DNA of 64,000 nucleotides from Nitrosospira sp. (GCA_013450215.1 JACDSH010000011.1:1-64000), one strand, 5' to 3'; shown: positions 20,579 through 31,686, counted from the stretch's first letter. The notes: generated by a model from the letters alone, not told the origin. Program-made: numbers and translations.

Positions 20579-21415
20579 GTGGAGATAATAACTGACATTT
20601 CGACACTACGTGCACGACTCCAGTGTGAGTCTGAGATTGCTTTTGTCCCAACCATGGGAGGCCTACATGAAGGCCATTTGTCACTAGTACAGCGTGCTCA
20701 GCAAGAAGCAGATTGTGTGGTGGCAAGCATATTCGTGAACCGGTTGCAGTTTGCGCCGACTGAGGATTTTGCTCAATACCCACGCACACTGGAAGATGAT
20801 TGTAAGTTGCTGCAAAAACAGGGTGTTAATGTGGTTTTTGCACCCGATGACAAGGATATTTATTCGGTCCAACAGGATTTTCTGATTGAACCCTCGCCAT
20901 TGGCCAATACCCTGGAGGGAGAATTCCGTCCGGATTTTTTTCGTGGCGTGATGACGGTGATACTTAAACTATTCAATATAGTACAGCCACAGGTTGCAGT
21001 ATTCGGCAAAAAAGATTATCAGCAGATGCAGCTCGTACGTGAAATGGTGAGACAAATGAATCTGCCATTAAAAGTTATTGCATGTGAAACCACGCGTGCC
21101 CCAGATGGCCTGGCATTGAGTTCGCGCAACCGTTATCTGAGCAATGAAGAGAGGATTGAGGCCGCGCGTTTGTTTCGGGTTTTATCAGAGATAAAGAGAG
21201 CGGCGGAATCAGGAAATGGGGATTTTCGGCGGTTGTGCAAAGATGCACGCGAGAATCTCACCGGCCATCAATGGCAAGTTGACTACATCGGACTACATCA
21301 ACGAGATACTCTGGCCCCAGCAGGGGTCGGTGATTTAGATTTGGTAGCCTTGGCAGCCGCTAGATTGGGTAAAACTCGACTCATTGACAGCCTTGAAATC
21401 TCCGTCAAGCATTGA
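20579..21415 (+). CDS. panC: pantothenate synthetase
   Basis: A 278-residue class I ligase joining pantoate and beta-alanine with ATP. It contains the HIGH-like MGGLHEGHLSLV, FGKKDYQQMQLV and the KMSKS-like block ALSSRNRYLS. The start is GTG, giving MEIITDISTL. It directly follows panB, so the two pantothenate steps are coupled. The expected panD (beta-alanine supply) is not in the window. Confidence 0.97.
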   Translation: MEIITDISTLRARLQCESEIAFVPTMGGLHEGHLSLVQRAQQEADCVVASIFVNRLQFAPTEDFAQYPRTLEDDCKLLQKQGVNVVFAPDDKDIYSVQQDFLIEPSPLANTLEGEFRPDFFRGVMTVILKLFNIVQPQVAVFGKKDYQQMQLVREMVRQMNLPLKVIACETTRAPDGLALSSRNRYLSNEERIEAARLFRVLSEIKRAAESGNGDFRRLCKDARENLTGHQWQVDYIGLHQRDTLAPAGVGDLDLVALAAARLGKTRLIDSLEISVKH

Positions 21416-21485
21416 GTTCTAATCACGCAGAATTATGCCGCATTCGGACTGGACTCTTCTTTAATAAATAGAATCAGGACTTGTC

Positions 21486-22013
21486 ATGCCCATTAAATCC
21501 CGCATTCGTACCATCCCGCATTATCCCCATCAGGGGATTATGTTTCGCGATATCACTACACTACTGAAAGATCCGGTCGGGCTGAGAGCAACCATCCAGG
21601 AGATTGCTAGCCGCTACCAGTCACTAAAGATCGACAAGGTAGTGGGTATCGAGTCGCGTGGGTTCATTATTGGGGCTCCGGTTGCTTACGAACTCAATTT
21701 AGGCTTCATCCCGATACGTAAGAAAGGAAAGCTACCAGCTGCAACCGTCGGGCGGGATTATCAATTGGAATATGGAAGTGACGGTATTGAGATTCATGTG
21801 GATGCAATCCAGCCGGGTGAACGTATTTTATTAGTGGATGATCTGATTGCGACAGGTGGTACAGCCGAAGCTGCTGCTGGGCTTATACAGGAGATGGGTG
21901 GGTTGGTGGTGGAATGTTGTTTCGTGATCGATCTTCCCGATGTGGGTGGTAGGGCGCGACTGGAGAAGCTAGGTCTAAAAGTATTTTCACTGTGTGAATT
22001 TAGCGGGAATTGA
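21486..22013 (+). CDS. apt: adenine phosphoribosyltransferase
   Basis: A 175-residue type I phosphoribosyltransferase that salvages adenine to AMP with PRPP. The PRPP-binding motif [16 protein letters not shown] is intact. The [16 protein letters not shown] and [11 protein letters not shown] blocks are APRT-specific. Length is normal. It is preceded by an AT-rich 70-base gap after panC and is convergent with gluQ, with only 21 bases between stops. Confidence 0.96.
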   Translation: MPIKSRIRTIPHYPHQGIMFRDITTLLKDPVGLRATIQEIASRYQSLKIDKVVGIESRGFIIGAPVAYELNLGFIPIRKKGKLPAATVGRDYQLEYGSDGIEIHVDAIQPGERILLVDDLIATGGTAEAAAGLIQEMGGLVVECCFVIDLPDVGGRARLEKLGLKVFSLCEFSGN

Positions 22014-22034
22014 GATAGGAATTAAAGCTTGGGT

Positions 22035-22958
22035 CTATTCTTCATTAGCCGAACAAAGCGGCGGTAACGGAATTCTCTGTATCGTCCAATTCGCTAGCGA
22101 CCATTTCCAGAAGGATGCAAGGCTGCTCTCAACTATTTCTGCTGGTGGATTATGGCCGAGAAACTCTAATGCCGAGATTAGTTGTGCGACGGGATTGGAT
22201 ATATCAATGGCTGCCGCTCGGGTCTGTTTGCTGAGTTTTTCACCTTGGGTGTTGGTCACCAGTGGCAGGTGCATGTAAGTTGGCGTTGAATAGCCCAGTA
22301 AGTGTTGCAGGTAAATCTGGCGCGGAGTTGAATCCAGTAGGTCCGAACCTCGTACCACATGGGTGATACCTTGTGCGGCATCATCCACCACCACTGCCAG
22401 TTGATAGGTATAGATGCCATCAGCCCGACGCAATACAAAATCCCCCGTGGTACTCGTTAGTTGCTGCCAAATTGGACCGAGCAGGGAATCGTTAAATTCA
22501 ATCGGGTCATTATGGGTTAGTACCCGCAACGAGACTGAATTCCTGTAATTGGATAAACCAGTACGGCAGGTACCAGGATAAACTACAGACTCTCTGCCGA
22601 TGATGCCAGAATCGGCAATCTCCTTGCGGCTGCATGTGCAAGGGTAGATCATACCCTGTTGCTCGAGCATGGCGAGCGCGGTTTGGTAAGCTTCATGACG
22701 CTGGTCTTGATAGACCACCTCCCCATCCCATTCCATCCCCAGCGCTTCCAGTGTATCCAAAATTTCTTTGGCTGCGCCAGTGACCTCGCGAGGAGAGTCA
22801 ATATTCTCGATCCTGACTAACCATTCACCCCGGCAAGATTTTGCTTCCAAATAACTCCCCACAGCCGCTACCAACGATCCAAAGTGGAGGGGGCCAGTGG
22901 GGGAGGGGGCGAAACGACCACGATAACGTGGTGGGGTAGTATCTATATCCTGTGTCAT
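22035..22958 (-). CDS. gluQ: glutamyl-Q tRNA(Asp) synthetase
   Basis: A glutamyl-tRNA synthetase paralogue of about 307 residues lacking the anticodon-binding domain. It attaches glutamate to queuosine in tRNA(Asp). The HIGH-like motif is in FAPSPTGPLHFGSLVAA. The zinc ligands lie in CTCSRKEI and the later YPGTCR, and the KMSKS-like motif is GEKLSKQT. The frame is open from a TTG at 22979, but the ATG at 22958 (MTQDIDTTPPRYRGRF) better fits the family N-terminus. Confidence 0.93.
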   Translation of the reverse strand: MTQDIDTTPPRYRGRFAPSPTGPLHFGSLVAAVGSYLEAKSCRGEWLVRIENIDSPREVTGAAKEILDTLEALGMEWDGEVVYQDQRHEAYQTALAMLEQQGMIYPCTCSRKEIADSGIIGRESVVYPGTCRTGLSNYRNSVSLRVLTHNDPIEFNDSLLGPIWQQLTSTTGDFVLRRADGIYTYQLAVVVDDAAQGITHVVRGSDLLDSTPRQIYLQHLLGYSTPTYMHLPLVTNTQGEKLSKQTRAAAIDISNPVAQLISALEFLGHNPPAEIVESSLASFWKWSLANWTIQRIPLPPLCSANEE

Positions 22959-23136
22959 GCGGCAAGGATACCAGAGCAATTGTTAGTGGTGAGTTTTGCA
23001 GAGTCGAACAAAAGTTGTTTGGGCGGTGGACGTGGGTAGAAACTCCGTGCACAATAGCGGTGTGACGATATTGCAACTGCAAGAGAGCGTCTGCATAGAT
23101 TGTCCTTGTAGTATCAATTATTCGTAAATACTTTCT

Positions 23137-23239
23137 ATGGCGGGCCTCCCCGCATTGCACGGTAGTGAACCTGGTCAGGTCCGGAAGGAAGCAGCCACAG
23201 CTATTTCTTGCAAGTGCCGGGGGTTAGGCTCGCCACCAT
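23137..23239 (+). ncRNA. ffs: signal recognition particle RNA (4.5S type)
   Basis: The apical SRP domain motif is unmistakable: CAGGTCCGGAAGGAAGCAGC at 23176-23195, which binds Ffh. The ends pair: TGGCGGGCCT near 23138 with AGGCTCGCCA near 23227, one G-U pair. A T-run (23239-23243) follows as a terminator. The size of about 100 bases matches the short bacterial SRP RNA without an Alu domain. It lies just upstream of dnaX, a common arrangement. End points are approximate within a few bases. Confidence 0.96.
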
Positions 23240-23281
23240 TTTTAACAAGTAGTTAATACCTCCCTGCTGCCAACCAACATC

Positions 23282-24934
23282 GTGTCACTAACCCAAGTCC
23301 TTGCGCGCAAATGGCGCCCCAAGAGCTTTTCAGAGCTGACTGGACAAGATCATGTGGTCAAGGCGCTGACTAATGCATTAGAGCGAAAACGTCTGCACCA
23401 TGCCTACCTATTTACCGGTACGCGTGGCGTCGGAAAGACCACTATCGCACGCATCTTAGCCAAGGCACTCAACTGTGAAAATGGCATCACCGCAACCCCT
23501 TGCGGTAAGTGTGGTGCCTGTATCGAGATCGATGGGGGGCGCTTTGTTGATTTGATTGAACTGGATGCTGCTTCCAATACGCAAGTAGATAGTATGCGAG
23601 AGCTACTGGAAAATGCGCTCTATGCACCTACCTATGGTCGGTACAAGGTTTACATCATTGATGAAGTGCATATGCTTTCTAAGTCAGCCTTCAATGCAAT
23701 GCTGAAAACTTTGGAAGAGCCGCCGGACCATGTCAAGTTCGTGCTTGCCACGACAGACCCACAGAAGATCCCGGTCACTGTGCTGTCGCGTTGCCTGCAA
23801 TTTAATCTGAAGCAGATTCCACCGTCACTAATTGCTAATCATCTCACGTATGTGCTGGAACAAGAGCAGATAAGTGGGGATGCCATGTCAACTCAATTGT
23901 TGGCGAGAGCAGCACAGGGTAGCATGCGCGATGCGCTGAGTATGCTTGATCAGGCGATTGCTTTTGGTGAGGGCACAGTCTCTGAATCTTCAGTGCGCAT
24001 CATGCTCGGCGCTATCGACCAAGGTTATCTGTACGATTTGCTGGATGCTTTAGCGAGAAAAGATGGATCCCAGATGCTGATGTTGGCGGATGCGATGGAG
24101 GCACGTAGCCTGTCCTTCGATGCGGCTTTGCAAGATCTGGCGGCGTTATTGCATCAGTTGGCATTGGCGCAGACCGTGCCACAAGCCATCAGCGAAGACC
24201 TTCCAGAATATGAACGAATCTTCACATTGACGAAAATATTCACGCCGGAAGAGATTCAATTGTTTTATCAGATTGCATTGCATGGACGTAGTGACTTGAG
24301 CTTAGCGCCGGATGAGTACGCCGGTTTTACTATGACGCTGATGCGCATGCTGGCCTTCGTCCCAGGGGACGCGGCTGATGGTGCGCGTAAACCATTCTTA
24401 ACTGCTAGTGAGACCACTACTCCTAGTCGTTCATCCGATGTAATCAAGCAGGGACCCCCCATCGTCAAGCAACCGGTAGCCTCAGTAACGGAACCTCCGA
24501 TAGGAGTGCCGAGCATTGTGTCAACGGATGCGACTTCAGATCATGTAGCTCCCTTCGATGTGGACTGGCCGGCACTGGTGAGTCAGCTCAAATTGAGTGG
24601 TATGACGAGAATGCTGGCGCAGAACTGCGAGGTAAAGAGGATCTCCGACAATGAAGTCGAGTTATGCGTTCCTGAACCTCATAGGCATCTACTGGAAAAG
24701 GCTTATCAAGATAAGATGAAGGCCGTAATCAGCGAGCATTATGGCAAGCCGATACGATTGAAATTTTCTGTTGGAAGTGTCACAGGCATGACGCCAGCTG
24801 AACTGGAAAGTTGTGAGAAGCAGGCAAAGCAATCGCAGGCCATTGCTGCTATAGAGACAGACCCATTTGTGCGTGAACTGATAGAGAATTTTGATGCAAG
24901 ATTGATCGTTTCTTCGATCAAGCCCATTCAATAA
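23282..24934 (+). CDS. dnaX: DNA polymerase III subunits gamma and tau
   Basis: A 550-residue clamp-loader ATPase. Walker A is GTRGVGKTT (K52), and the zinc cysteines are C65, C74, C77 and C80. Walker B (IIDEVHML) and the SRC motif (VLSRCLQF) are intact. The C-terminal part carries the tau-like polymerase-binding region. The start is GTG (MSLTQVLARKWRP). I did not find an obvious A AAA AAG-type slippery site, so production of a shorter gamma form is not evident. The ybaB-type gene follows within 12 bases. Confidence 0.95.
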   Translation: MSLTQVLARKWRPKSFSELTGQDHVVKALTNALERKRLHHAYLFTGTRGVGKTTIARILAKALNCENGITATPCGKCGACIEIDGGRFVDLIELDAASNTQVDSMRELLENALYAPTYGRYKVYIIDEVHMLSKSAFNAMLKTLEEPPDHVKFVLATTDPQKIPVTVLSRCLQFNLKQIPPSLIANHLTYVLEQEQISGDAMSTQLLARAAQGSMRDALSMLDQAIAFGEGTVSESSVRIMLGAIDQGYLYDLLDALARKDGSQMLMLADAMEARSLSFDAALQDLAALLHQLALAQTVPQAISEDLPEYERIFTLTKIFTPEEIQLFYQIALHGRSDLSLAPDEYAGFTMTLMRMLAFVPGDAADGARKPFLTASETTTPSRSSDVIKQGPPIVKQPVASVTEPPIGVPSIVSTDATSDHVAPFDVDWPALVSQLKLSGMTRMLAQNCEVKRISDNEVELCVPEPHRHLLEKAYQDKMKAVISEHYGKPIRLKFSVGSVTGMTPAELESCEKQAKQSQAIAAIETDPFVRELIENFDARLIVSSIKPIQ

Positions 24935-24946
24935 CGGAGGTGGAGA

Positions 24947-25273
24947 ATGATGAAAGGTGGTTTGGGTAATCTAATGAAACAGGCCCAGCAAATGCAAGAA
25001 AATATGAAGGTCATGCAAGACCAGTTGGCCAAGATGGAGATCGAAGGCCAATCTGGTGCGGGCATGGTTAAAGTGATAATGACCTGTCGTTACGATGTGA
25101 AACGCGTAAGCATAGACGACAGCCTGATCGGAGATGACAAGGAGATGCTCGAGGATCTGCTCGCGGCTGCTGTCAATGATGCGGTACGGCGGGTCGAGTC
25201 CATCTCTCAGGAGAAGATGGCCGGCTTTACATCCGGGATGGGCCTGCCACCAGGCATGAAGCTACCATTTTAA
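24947..25273 (+). CDS. YbaB/EbfC family nucleoid-associated protein
   Basis: A 108-residue small DNA-binding dimer. The N-terminus [17 protein letters not shown] forms the expected helix, and the ending [18 protein letters not shown] is typical of the family. It lies between dnaX and recR, the standard arrangement of this family. A strong GGAGG/GGAG site lies upstream of two adjacent ATG codons, and either may be used. Confidence 0.95.
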   Translation: MMKGGLGNLMKQAQQMQENMKVMQDQLAKMEIEGQSGAGMVKVIMTCRYDVKRVSIDDSLIGDDKEMLEDLLAAAVNDAVRRVESISQEKMAGFTSGMGLPPGMKLPF

Positions 25274-25375
25274 ATTTGCGAAGGCCATTGCGCATGTGAT
25301 CCGTCTTTACTAATTCAGCGTATTCATGCACCGAGCATTTCTGAATTCACCTCTGCTCCCTAAATTTCATTCCAA

Positions 25376-25972
25376 ATGAAAATACCTATCAGTCTCGAAG
25401 ACCTGACGGAGTCTCTGCGCTGCCTGCCTGGCGTTGGACCAAAGTCGGCACAACGTATGGCCTACCATCTGTTGCAGCGTGATCATATCGGCGCACAACG
25501 CCTCGCCAATGCATTGACCCGGGCATTGGAGCATATAAAGCATTGTGAAATGTGCAACAACTTCACCGAGGAGGCGGTGTGCGAATTCTGTCGTTCTGAG
25601 AGACGTGATTCGGGCTTGTTATGTGTGGTCGAGATGCCCGCCGATCTGATGATGATGGAGCAGGCGCAGTGCTACAGGGGTATGTACTTCGTGCTGATGG
25701 GTAGGCTATCGCCGCTTGATGGCATTGGACCCCGAGAGATCCATCTTGAACGGTTACTAAAGCGGGCCCAGGACGGATTGGTTCAGGAAGTTGTTCTGGC
25801 CACTAATTTCACCATGGAAGGGGAGGCCACTGCACATTACATTAGTGAGCTGTTGCACACCCGTGGAGTCAGAGTTACACGCATCGCACGTGGCTTGCCG
25901 GTTGGTGGAGAGCTCGAACATGTTGATAGCGGCACTTTAGCGCAGGCAGTCTTGGAGCGTAGGGAGATCTGA
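25376..25972 (+). CDS. recR: recombination mediator RecR
   Basis: A 198-residue RecFOR-pathway protein that helps load RecA at gaps. The helix-hairpin-helix is [17 protein letters not shown] (17-33). The zinc finger is C57, C60, C69 and C72 ([16 protein letters not shown]), followed by a Toprim domain ([16 protein letters not shown]). Length is normal. The start at 25376 gives [10 protein letters not shown]. Confidence 0.97.
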   Translation: MKIPISLEDLTESLRCLPGVGPKSAQRMAYHLLQRDHIGAQRLANALTRALEHIKHCEMCNNFTEEAVCEFCRSERRDSGLLCVVEMPADLMMMEQAQCYRGMYFVLMGRLSPLDGIGPREIHLERLLKRAQDGLVQEVVLATNFTMEGEATAHYISELLHTRGVRVTRIARGLPVGGELEHVDSGTLAQAVLERREI

Positions 25973-26130
25973 CTGCAGATTCATTTTACCGGCAACATTT
26001 TGATGGATTCTTGCCCATACCTTGTCGTACTATTGCAGTATCTTTGGAGGTGGTTTCCCGCTGCTGCTTCTTACTCTCAATTTATTGGAATAAAGGTGGA
26101 GAAAGAATACTCTTCCGCACTCAAGAGCAG

Positions 26131-26946
26131 ATGAAAGTTATTAGACCAATCAGGCCAATCAAGAAGAAGATACCGGCCCCAACGACTGCCAGAGCTAGCT
26201 CCGCAGCTCCATCAAGCGTCACTCACAAGTTGCATAAGTTATTGGCTCAGGCAGGTCTGGGGTCGAGGCGTGAGATGGAGGAGCTAATCGCCACCGGACA
26301 GGTGACGATAAATAGTAAAGCAGCTGAGGTCGGAAGTCGTGCCGGGCCTGAGGATGTGGTTCGGGTGGGGAGGCGGACAATCCAACTCAAATTTGGTGAT
26401 CGACTACCCCGAGTCATTCTCTATCACAAGCCTGAAGGCGAGATAGTTAGTCGAGATGATCCACAGGGCCGCCCATCAGTTTTCGATAGGCTGCCGCAGC
26501 TGCAATCATCTAAATGGGTCGCAATTGGTCGTTTAGACTTCAATACCGGTGGTTTATTGATTTTTACTACCGACGGAGAATTAGCCAACCGTCTGATGCA
26601 TCCACGTTTTGAAGTCGAGCGGGAGTATGCGGTACGAATCATGGGTCGTCTGACACCGGAGCAGACGGCACAATTAACCGGCGGCATTGAACTCGAAGAT
26701 GGTCTGGCACGGTTCGATCTTTTATCCGATCAGGGGGGTGAGGGTTCTAACCACTGGTATAGAGTGATATTAAAAGAAGGAAAGAACCGCGAAGTGCGTC
26801 GCATGTTCTCAGCAGCGGGGCAGATGGTCAGTCGTCTTACCCGGGTTCGTTTTGGCCCGATTAATCTACCGCCGAGACTCACACGCGGGAAGTCAATGGA
26901 GCTCGATGAGGCAGAAGTGAGGCGCCTATTGGAGCTAGTCGCCTAG
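26131..26946 (+). CDS. rluB: 23S rRNA pseudouridine synthase (RluB/RsuA family)
   Basis: A pseudouridine synthase of about 271 residues with an N-terminal S4 RNA-binding domain (KLHKLLAQAGLGSRREMEEL) and the catalytic aspartate D136 in IGRLDFNTGGLLI. The C-terminal EGKNREVRRMF block is typical. RluB modifies U2605 of 23S rRNA in E. coli. The frame stays open 40 codons further upstream from 26011, but those residues do not resemble the family, so the ATG at 26131 (MKVIRPIRPIKKK) is preferred. RluB and RluF/RsuA are hard to separate by eye, but position and length favour RluB. Confidence 0.88.
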   Translation: MKVIRPIRPIKKKIPAPTTARASSAAPSSVTHKLHKLLAQAGLGSRREMEELIATGQVTINSKAAEVGSRAGPEDVVRVGRRTIQLKFGDRLPRVILYHKPEGEIVSRDDPQGRPSVFDRLPQLQSSKWVAIGRLDFNTGGLLIFTTDGELANRLMHPRFEVEREYAVRIMGRLTPEQTAQLTGGIELEDGLARFDLLSDQGGEGSNHWYRVILKEGKNREVRRMFSAAGQMVSRLTRVRFGPINLPPRLTRGKSMELDEAEVRRLLELVA

Positions 26947-27004
26947 GCTGTAAACCAGATAGACTTATTCGATCCTGGAGTCTATCCAACCGATGGGAGG
27001 CGGC

Positions 27005-28642
27005 ATGAATGATGAGACCTATATTAGGCCCCGAGGTATAGATTTTCTCCGCGACCCCCTGCTTAACAAAGGCACCGCTTTCACGGAAACTGAACGTGAT
27101 GAGCTTGGCTTACGGGGTTTGCTTCCACCGCACGTCTTTACGCAGGATGATCAGGTTGTCCGTGTTCTGCAGAATCTGCGTAATTTATCCGATCCGCTAG
27201 AAAAATTTGTTGCGTTGAATGCTCTTCATGACCGCAATGAGGCCTTATTTTTTCGAGTAGTATGCGACAATATCGATGAAATTCAGCCGCTTATTTATAC
27301 CCCAACGGTTGGACTGGCCTGTGAGCAGTTCGGTAAAATTTTTCAACGCCCGAGAGGCATGTTTATCGGCATTAATGATCGTGGTCGGGTCGCTGCGATT
27401 CTGCGTAACTGGCCACTCAAGGCCGGACTCATTGTTGTGACCGATGGCGAGCGTATCCTAGGACTCGGTGATCTGGGAGCCAATGGGATGGGTATTCCGA
27501 TTGGCAAGCTATCTCTTTATACAGCCTGTGCAGGGGTAGATCCTGAAATTTGCTTGCCGGTAACGCTCGATATGGGAACCAATAACGAAATGCTCCTGAA
27601 TGACCCCTACTATGTTGGCTTACGTCGACGACGTGTAACCGGACAGGCTTATGATGAATTGCTTGAAGAGTTCATTACGGCGGCACATGAAGTCTTTCCA
27701 AATGTAATTATCCAGTTTGAAGATTTCGCTAGCCATAATGCATCTCGGTTATTGGAGAGGTATCGTAACCGGATCTGCATGTTCAATGATGATATTCAAG
27801 GCACAGCATCTGTTGTCCTGGCGGGATTACTGTCAGCGCTACGTATCAAGGGGGGCAACCTTGCTGATGAGAAATTTCTTTTCCTAGGGGCAGGAGGGGC
27901 CGCGACAGGTATTGCTGATCTCATTGTATGTGCATTAGTTTCATCCGGTATGGATGAGGGGGATGCTCGTAAATGCTGTTGGCTAGTCGACTCTCAGGGT
28001 CTAGTTGTGAAGTCACGAACCGGTCTTTCCCCAAAGAAACTATCGTATGCTCATGATCATGAGCCTGCAGGAGACTTTCTTTCTGCGGTGAAGATGCTTC
28101 GACCTACCGGTATTATCGGTGTTTCCGCATCTGGAGGAGCATTTACACCGGAAGTGTTGCGCATTATGGCCGATAGCAATTCTCGACCCATCATATTTGC
28201 CCTGTCCAACCCCACTTCGAAAGCGGAATGCACTGCCGAACAGGCCTACACTGAGACTGATGGATGTGCTTTATTTGCGGGTGGCAGCCCATTTCCAGCG
28301 ACACAGCTGAGCGGAAAAATTCTGGTACCGCGTCAGTGCAATAATTCATACATCTTTCCGGGTATTGGTTTGGGTGCAATTACCTGCGGAGCCACGCGCA
28401 TCATCGATGAGATGTTTCTTGCTGCCGCTCACACGCTTGCGTCACGAGTGACGATAACAGACCTTCAACAGGGGAGTCTTTATCCACCCTTGACCAAAAT
28501 TCGTGATGTCTCTGTGCAGATTGCAGTAGCGGTCGCACAGATTGCTTATCAGCATGGTCTTGCATCTAAACCTCAGCCTACAGACTTATTAGAGTGCGTG
28601 CGAGAACAGATGTATGATCCTCATTACTTGAGTTACATATAG
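27005..28642 (+). CDS. NAD-dependent malic enzyme
   Basis: An oxidative decarboxylase of about 545 residues converting malate to pyruvate and CO2. The family start DPLLNKGTAFTETERDELGL, the tyrosine region PLIYTPTVGLACEQF, the substrate block LGDLGANGMGIPIGKLSLY (as LGDLGANGMGIPIG), the metal acids QFEDFASHNA/FNDDIQGTA and the NAD Rossmann motif FLGAGGAATGIA are all present. The long-form architecture matches SfcA/MaeA. The ATG at 27005 is preferred because GGGAGG sits just upstream. An ATG at 26993 adds four residues. The cofactor assignment (NAD) rests on family resemblance. Confidence 0.88.
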   Translation: MNDETYIRPRGIDFLRDPLLNKGTAFTETERDELGLRGLLPPHVFTQDDQVVRVLQNLRNLSDPLEKFVALNALHDRNEALFFRVVCDNIDEIQPLIYTPTVGLACEQFGKIFQRPRGMFIGINDRGRVAAILRNWPLKAGLIVVTDGERILGLGDLGANGMGIPIGKLSLYTACAGVDPEICLPVTLDMGTNNEMLLNDPYYVGLRRRRVTGQAYDELLEEFITAAHEVFPNVIIQFEDFASHNASRLLERYRNRICMFNDDIQGTASVVLAGLLSALRIKGGNLADEKFLFLGAGGAATGIADLIVCALVSSGMDEGDARKCCWLVDSQGLVVKSRTGLSPKKLSYAHDHEPAGDFLSAVKMLRPTGIIGVSASGGAFTPEVLRIMADSNSRPIIFALSNPTSKAECTAEQAYTETDGCALFAGGSPFPATQLSGKILVPRQCNNSYIFPGIGLGAITCGATRIIDEMFLAAAHTLASRVTITDLQQGSLYPPLTKIRDVSVQIAVAVAQIAYQHGLASKPQPTDLLECVREQMYDPHYLSYI

Positions 28643-28746
28643 TCTGTTACGATTTTAAAATTTCACTGTAGTGTCTGACTTAAATTCTTATTAGAGCCAC
28701 TCAGTTTATGATTGCTTATCGTTTTTGAAAGCATGCGAGCATCGAT

Positions 28747-29109
28747 TCAACGCGCCTGACGATAGCGGTAGGAGGTTTCTGTTTTAAAGTCTTCCCAGAT
28801 ATACTGCGGGTCGACCCATGGATCGGTTGGCAGCAGAAATGTTACCACATTCAGTGCGCCGATAAGGGTACGGCCAGCCATATGCATCACCCCCTTAGCC
28901 ATACCGATGCTCATTCCGTAAAATATATTTTCACGTTGGCTTGTCAAGATCATAGTCTTCGGTAGTTCTAAGACACCCGTGGCAACATTAGCGATTCCGC
29001 TGAGAAATTTCTCCCCTGCATCGATGCGGTAGCTCTCTGCCATGGAAACTTGCGGCGTAAAGAGTAACAGTGAGGACAGAAGTAATAGTGATTTGAGTAC
29101 TCTCTTCAT
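28747..29109 (-). CDS. exported TIGR04073-type (exosortase-associated) protein
   Basis: A protein of about 120 residues with a signal peptide (MKRVLKSLLLLSSLLLF...SMA, residues 1-22). The mature part has the pattern KFLSGIANVATGVLELPKT, then GMSIGMAKGVMHMAGRTLIG and NVVTFLLPTDPWVDP. I recognise this as the TIGR04073 family, which co-occurs with exosortase/PEP-CTERM systems and whose function is unknown. The open frame extends 86 codons upstream, but the ATG at 29109 has an AGAGG site and gives the signal peptide. No exosortase gene is in the window. Confidence 0.75.
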   Translation of the reverse strand: MKRVLKSLLLLSSLLLFTPQVSMAESYRIDAGEKFLSGIANVATGVLELPKTMILTSQRENIFYGMSIGMAKGVMHMAGRTLIGALNVVTFLLPTDPWVDPQYIWEDFKTETSYRYRQAR

Positions 29110-29159
29110 CGGTGGGCCTCTAAAGTAGATTGAAATGAAATTAATGTGTGGCTGAGGAA

Positions 29160-29564
29160 TCACTGCGAGTCGGGTGCTGCATGGTGCGGCAATACAAGTG
29201 CGGTAATCATCGGGTTGACGGTGAAAAGAATAATAGCGGTAGCGATGAATGCTATCCAGTTGATACTGACAAGCCAGCGAGACAGCAAGAAAATTACCGT
29301 TGCACAGAAGTACATGGTTGCGACCAGCATGAAAGCGCTCAGAAGAAAGCGTGGAGATTGTCGGCAAGCTCCACCAATTCCAAATACATCAAACATAATT
29401 GTTGCCGGCCAAAAGAACAGAATTGATAGACCAGCCTTGAGATTCCCTTCGCGAATATAAGCTTTTCTCTCAGATAAAGGGGTGGCAAAGTCATAGCCAA
29501 TCAATCCGATACCAGTTGAAATGTAGGCCATGATTATCAATATTATTTGCTCGGAGCCACTCAT
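29160..29564 (-). CDS. hypothetical multi-pass membrane protein
   Basis: A 134-residue protein I do not recognise. Four hydrophobic stretches are visible, at about residues 7-24, 45-62, 72-94 and 100-124, separated by short polar loops. The loop ATPLSERKAYIREGNLKAG is basic and should be cytoplasmic. It precedes the TIGR04073-type gene by about 50 bases on the same strand and follows prmB by 23 bases. Either could share a transcript with it. No motif suggests an activity. Confidence 0.65.
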   Translation of the reverse strand: MSGSEQIILIIMAYISTGIGLIGYDFATPLSERKAYIREGNLKAGLSILFFWPATIMFDVFGIGGACRQSPRFLLSAFMLVATMYFCATVIFLLSRWLVSINWIAFIATAIILFTVNPMITALVLPHHAAPDSQ

Positions 29565-29587
29565 GTCAGTCTATACATGCCTATCTA

Positions 29588-30481
29588 TTATGGGAGATGA
29601 TCGCGCGTCAACATAAATACAAAACCATCGCCCGCAGTAGTTTCAAGCCAGGTGAATGGGGTTTGGGGGAATGCCTCTTCTAATGTTGCACGGTTGTGAC
29701 CAATTTCGACAATCAACATTCCCTCATCGGTTAAATAATTGGCAGCTCTCTTAAGAATTTCCTTCGTTGCCTCAAGCCCATCATTGCCACTCGCTAGCGC
29801 ATTGCGAGGCTCGTGGCGGTACTCCGCGGGTAGTGAGGCCATCGATTCAGCATTTACATATGGCGGGTTGCTGATGATCAGGTTATAGCGACGGCCCTCT
29901 AATCCGTCGAATAAATCTGATTGCAATAGATGGACTCTCTGGTTCAGATCATAATGATCTACATTCTTGTTCGCGACTTCTAGCGCTGCATCTGAGATAT
30001 CCGTTGCATCGATTGTGGCATTCTCAAAAGCATGTGCGAGAAGTATCGCAAGGCATCCTGATCCGGTACAAAGATCAAGCACGGAATGGACAGATGCCGG
30101 ATCAGATACCCAGGGAGAGAGCTGTTCGCGAAGTAATTCAGCAATGAATGATCGTGGTATCAACACGCGTTGATCCACATAGAAACTAAAATCTCCGAGC
30201 CAGGCCTCTTGGGTGAGATAGGCAGCCGGAATTTTTTCTAGGGCGCGGCGCTTAACAATGCACAATACTTGTGAGATTTCCTTATTGGTAAGGCGTGCAT
30301 CCAGAAAAGTCTCCATCTGATCGGGTGGCAGATGTAAAGTATGCAGAATGAGATAGGCAGCCTCATCGTAAGCATTACTTAAGCCGTGACCGAAGAAAAG
30401 GCCGGCCTCATTGAGGCGACTCACCGAAAAACGCAATAGATCACGGAAGGTATGAAGTTGGGATTCCGCTTGAGTGAACAT
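29588..30481 (-). CDS. prmB: 50S ribosomal protein L3 N5-glutamine methyltransferase
   Basis: A 297-residue SAM-dependent methyltransferase. The SAM-binding motif is LDLCTGSGCLAILLAH (135-150). The catalytic NPPY (N205-Y208) binds the glutamine side chain, as in the PrmB/PrmC pair. The N-terminal helical part (TFRDLLRFSVSRLNEAGLFFGHG) matches PrmB, which modifies ribosomal protein L3, rather than release-factor PrmC. It follows dapE by 27 bases, a common betaproteobacterial arrangement. Confidence 0.93.
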   Translation of the reverse strand: MFTQAESQLHTFRDLLRFSVSRLNEAGLFFGHGLSNAYDEAAYLILHTLHLPPDQMETFLDARLTNKEISQVLCIVKRRALEKIPAAYLTQEAWLGDFSFYVDQRVLIPRSFIAELLREQLSPWVSDPASVHSVLDLCTGSGCLAILLAHAFENATIDATDISDAALEVANKNVDHYDLNQRVHLLQSDLFDGLEGRRYNLIISNPPYVNAESMASLPAEYRHEPRNALASGNDGLEATKEILKRAANYLTDEGMLIVEIGHNRATLEEAFPQTPFTWLETTAGDGFVFMLTRDHLP

Positions 30482-30508
30482 GAGTATCTTAAAGAGATAG
30501 ATGCTTTA

Positions 30509-31666
<1,158 letters not shown>

Positions 31667-31686
31667 TTAAGTAAATAGTAGGACGT

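Noticed and set aside
29110..29367. N-terminal extension of the TIGR04073-type protein
   Set aside because: The upstream 86 codons overlap the neighbouring membrane protein gene and would bury the signal peptide. The ATG at 29109 has its own ribosome-binding site.
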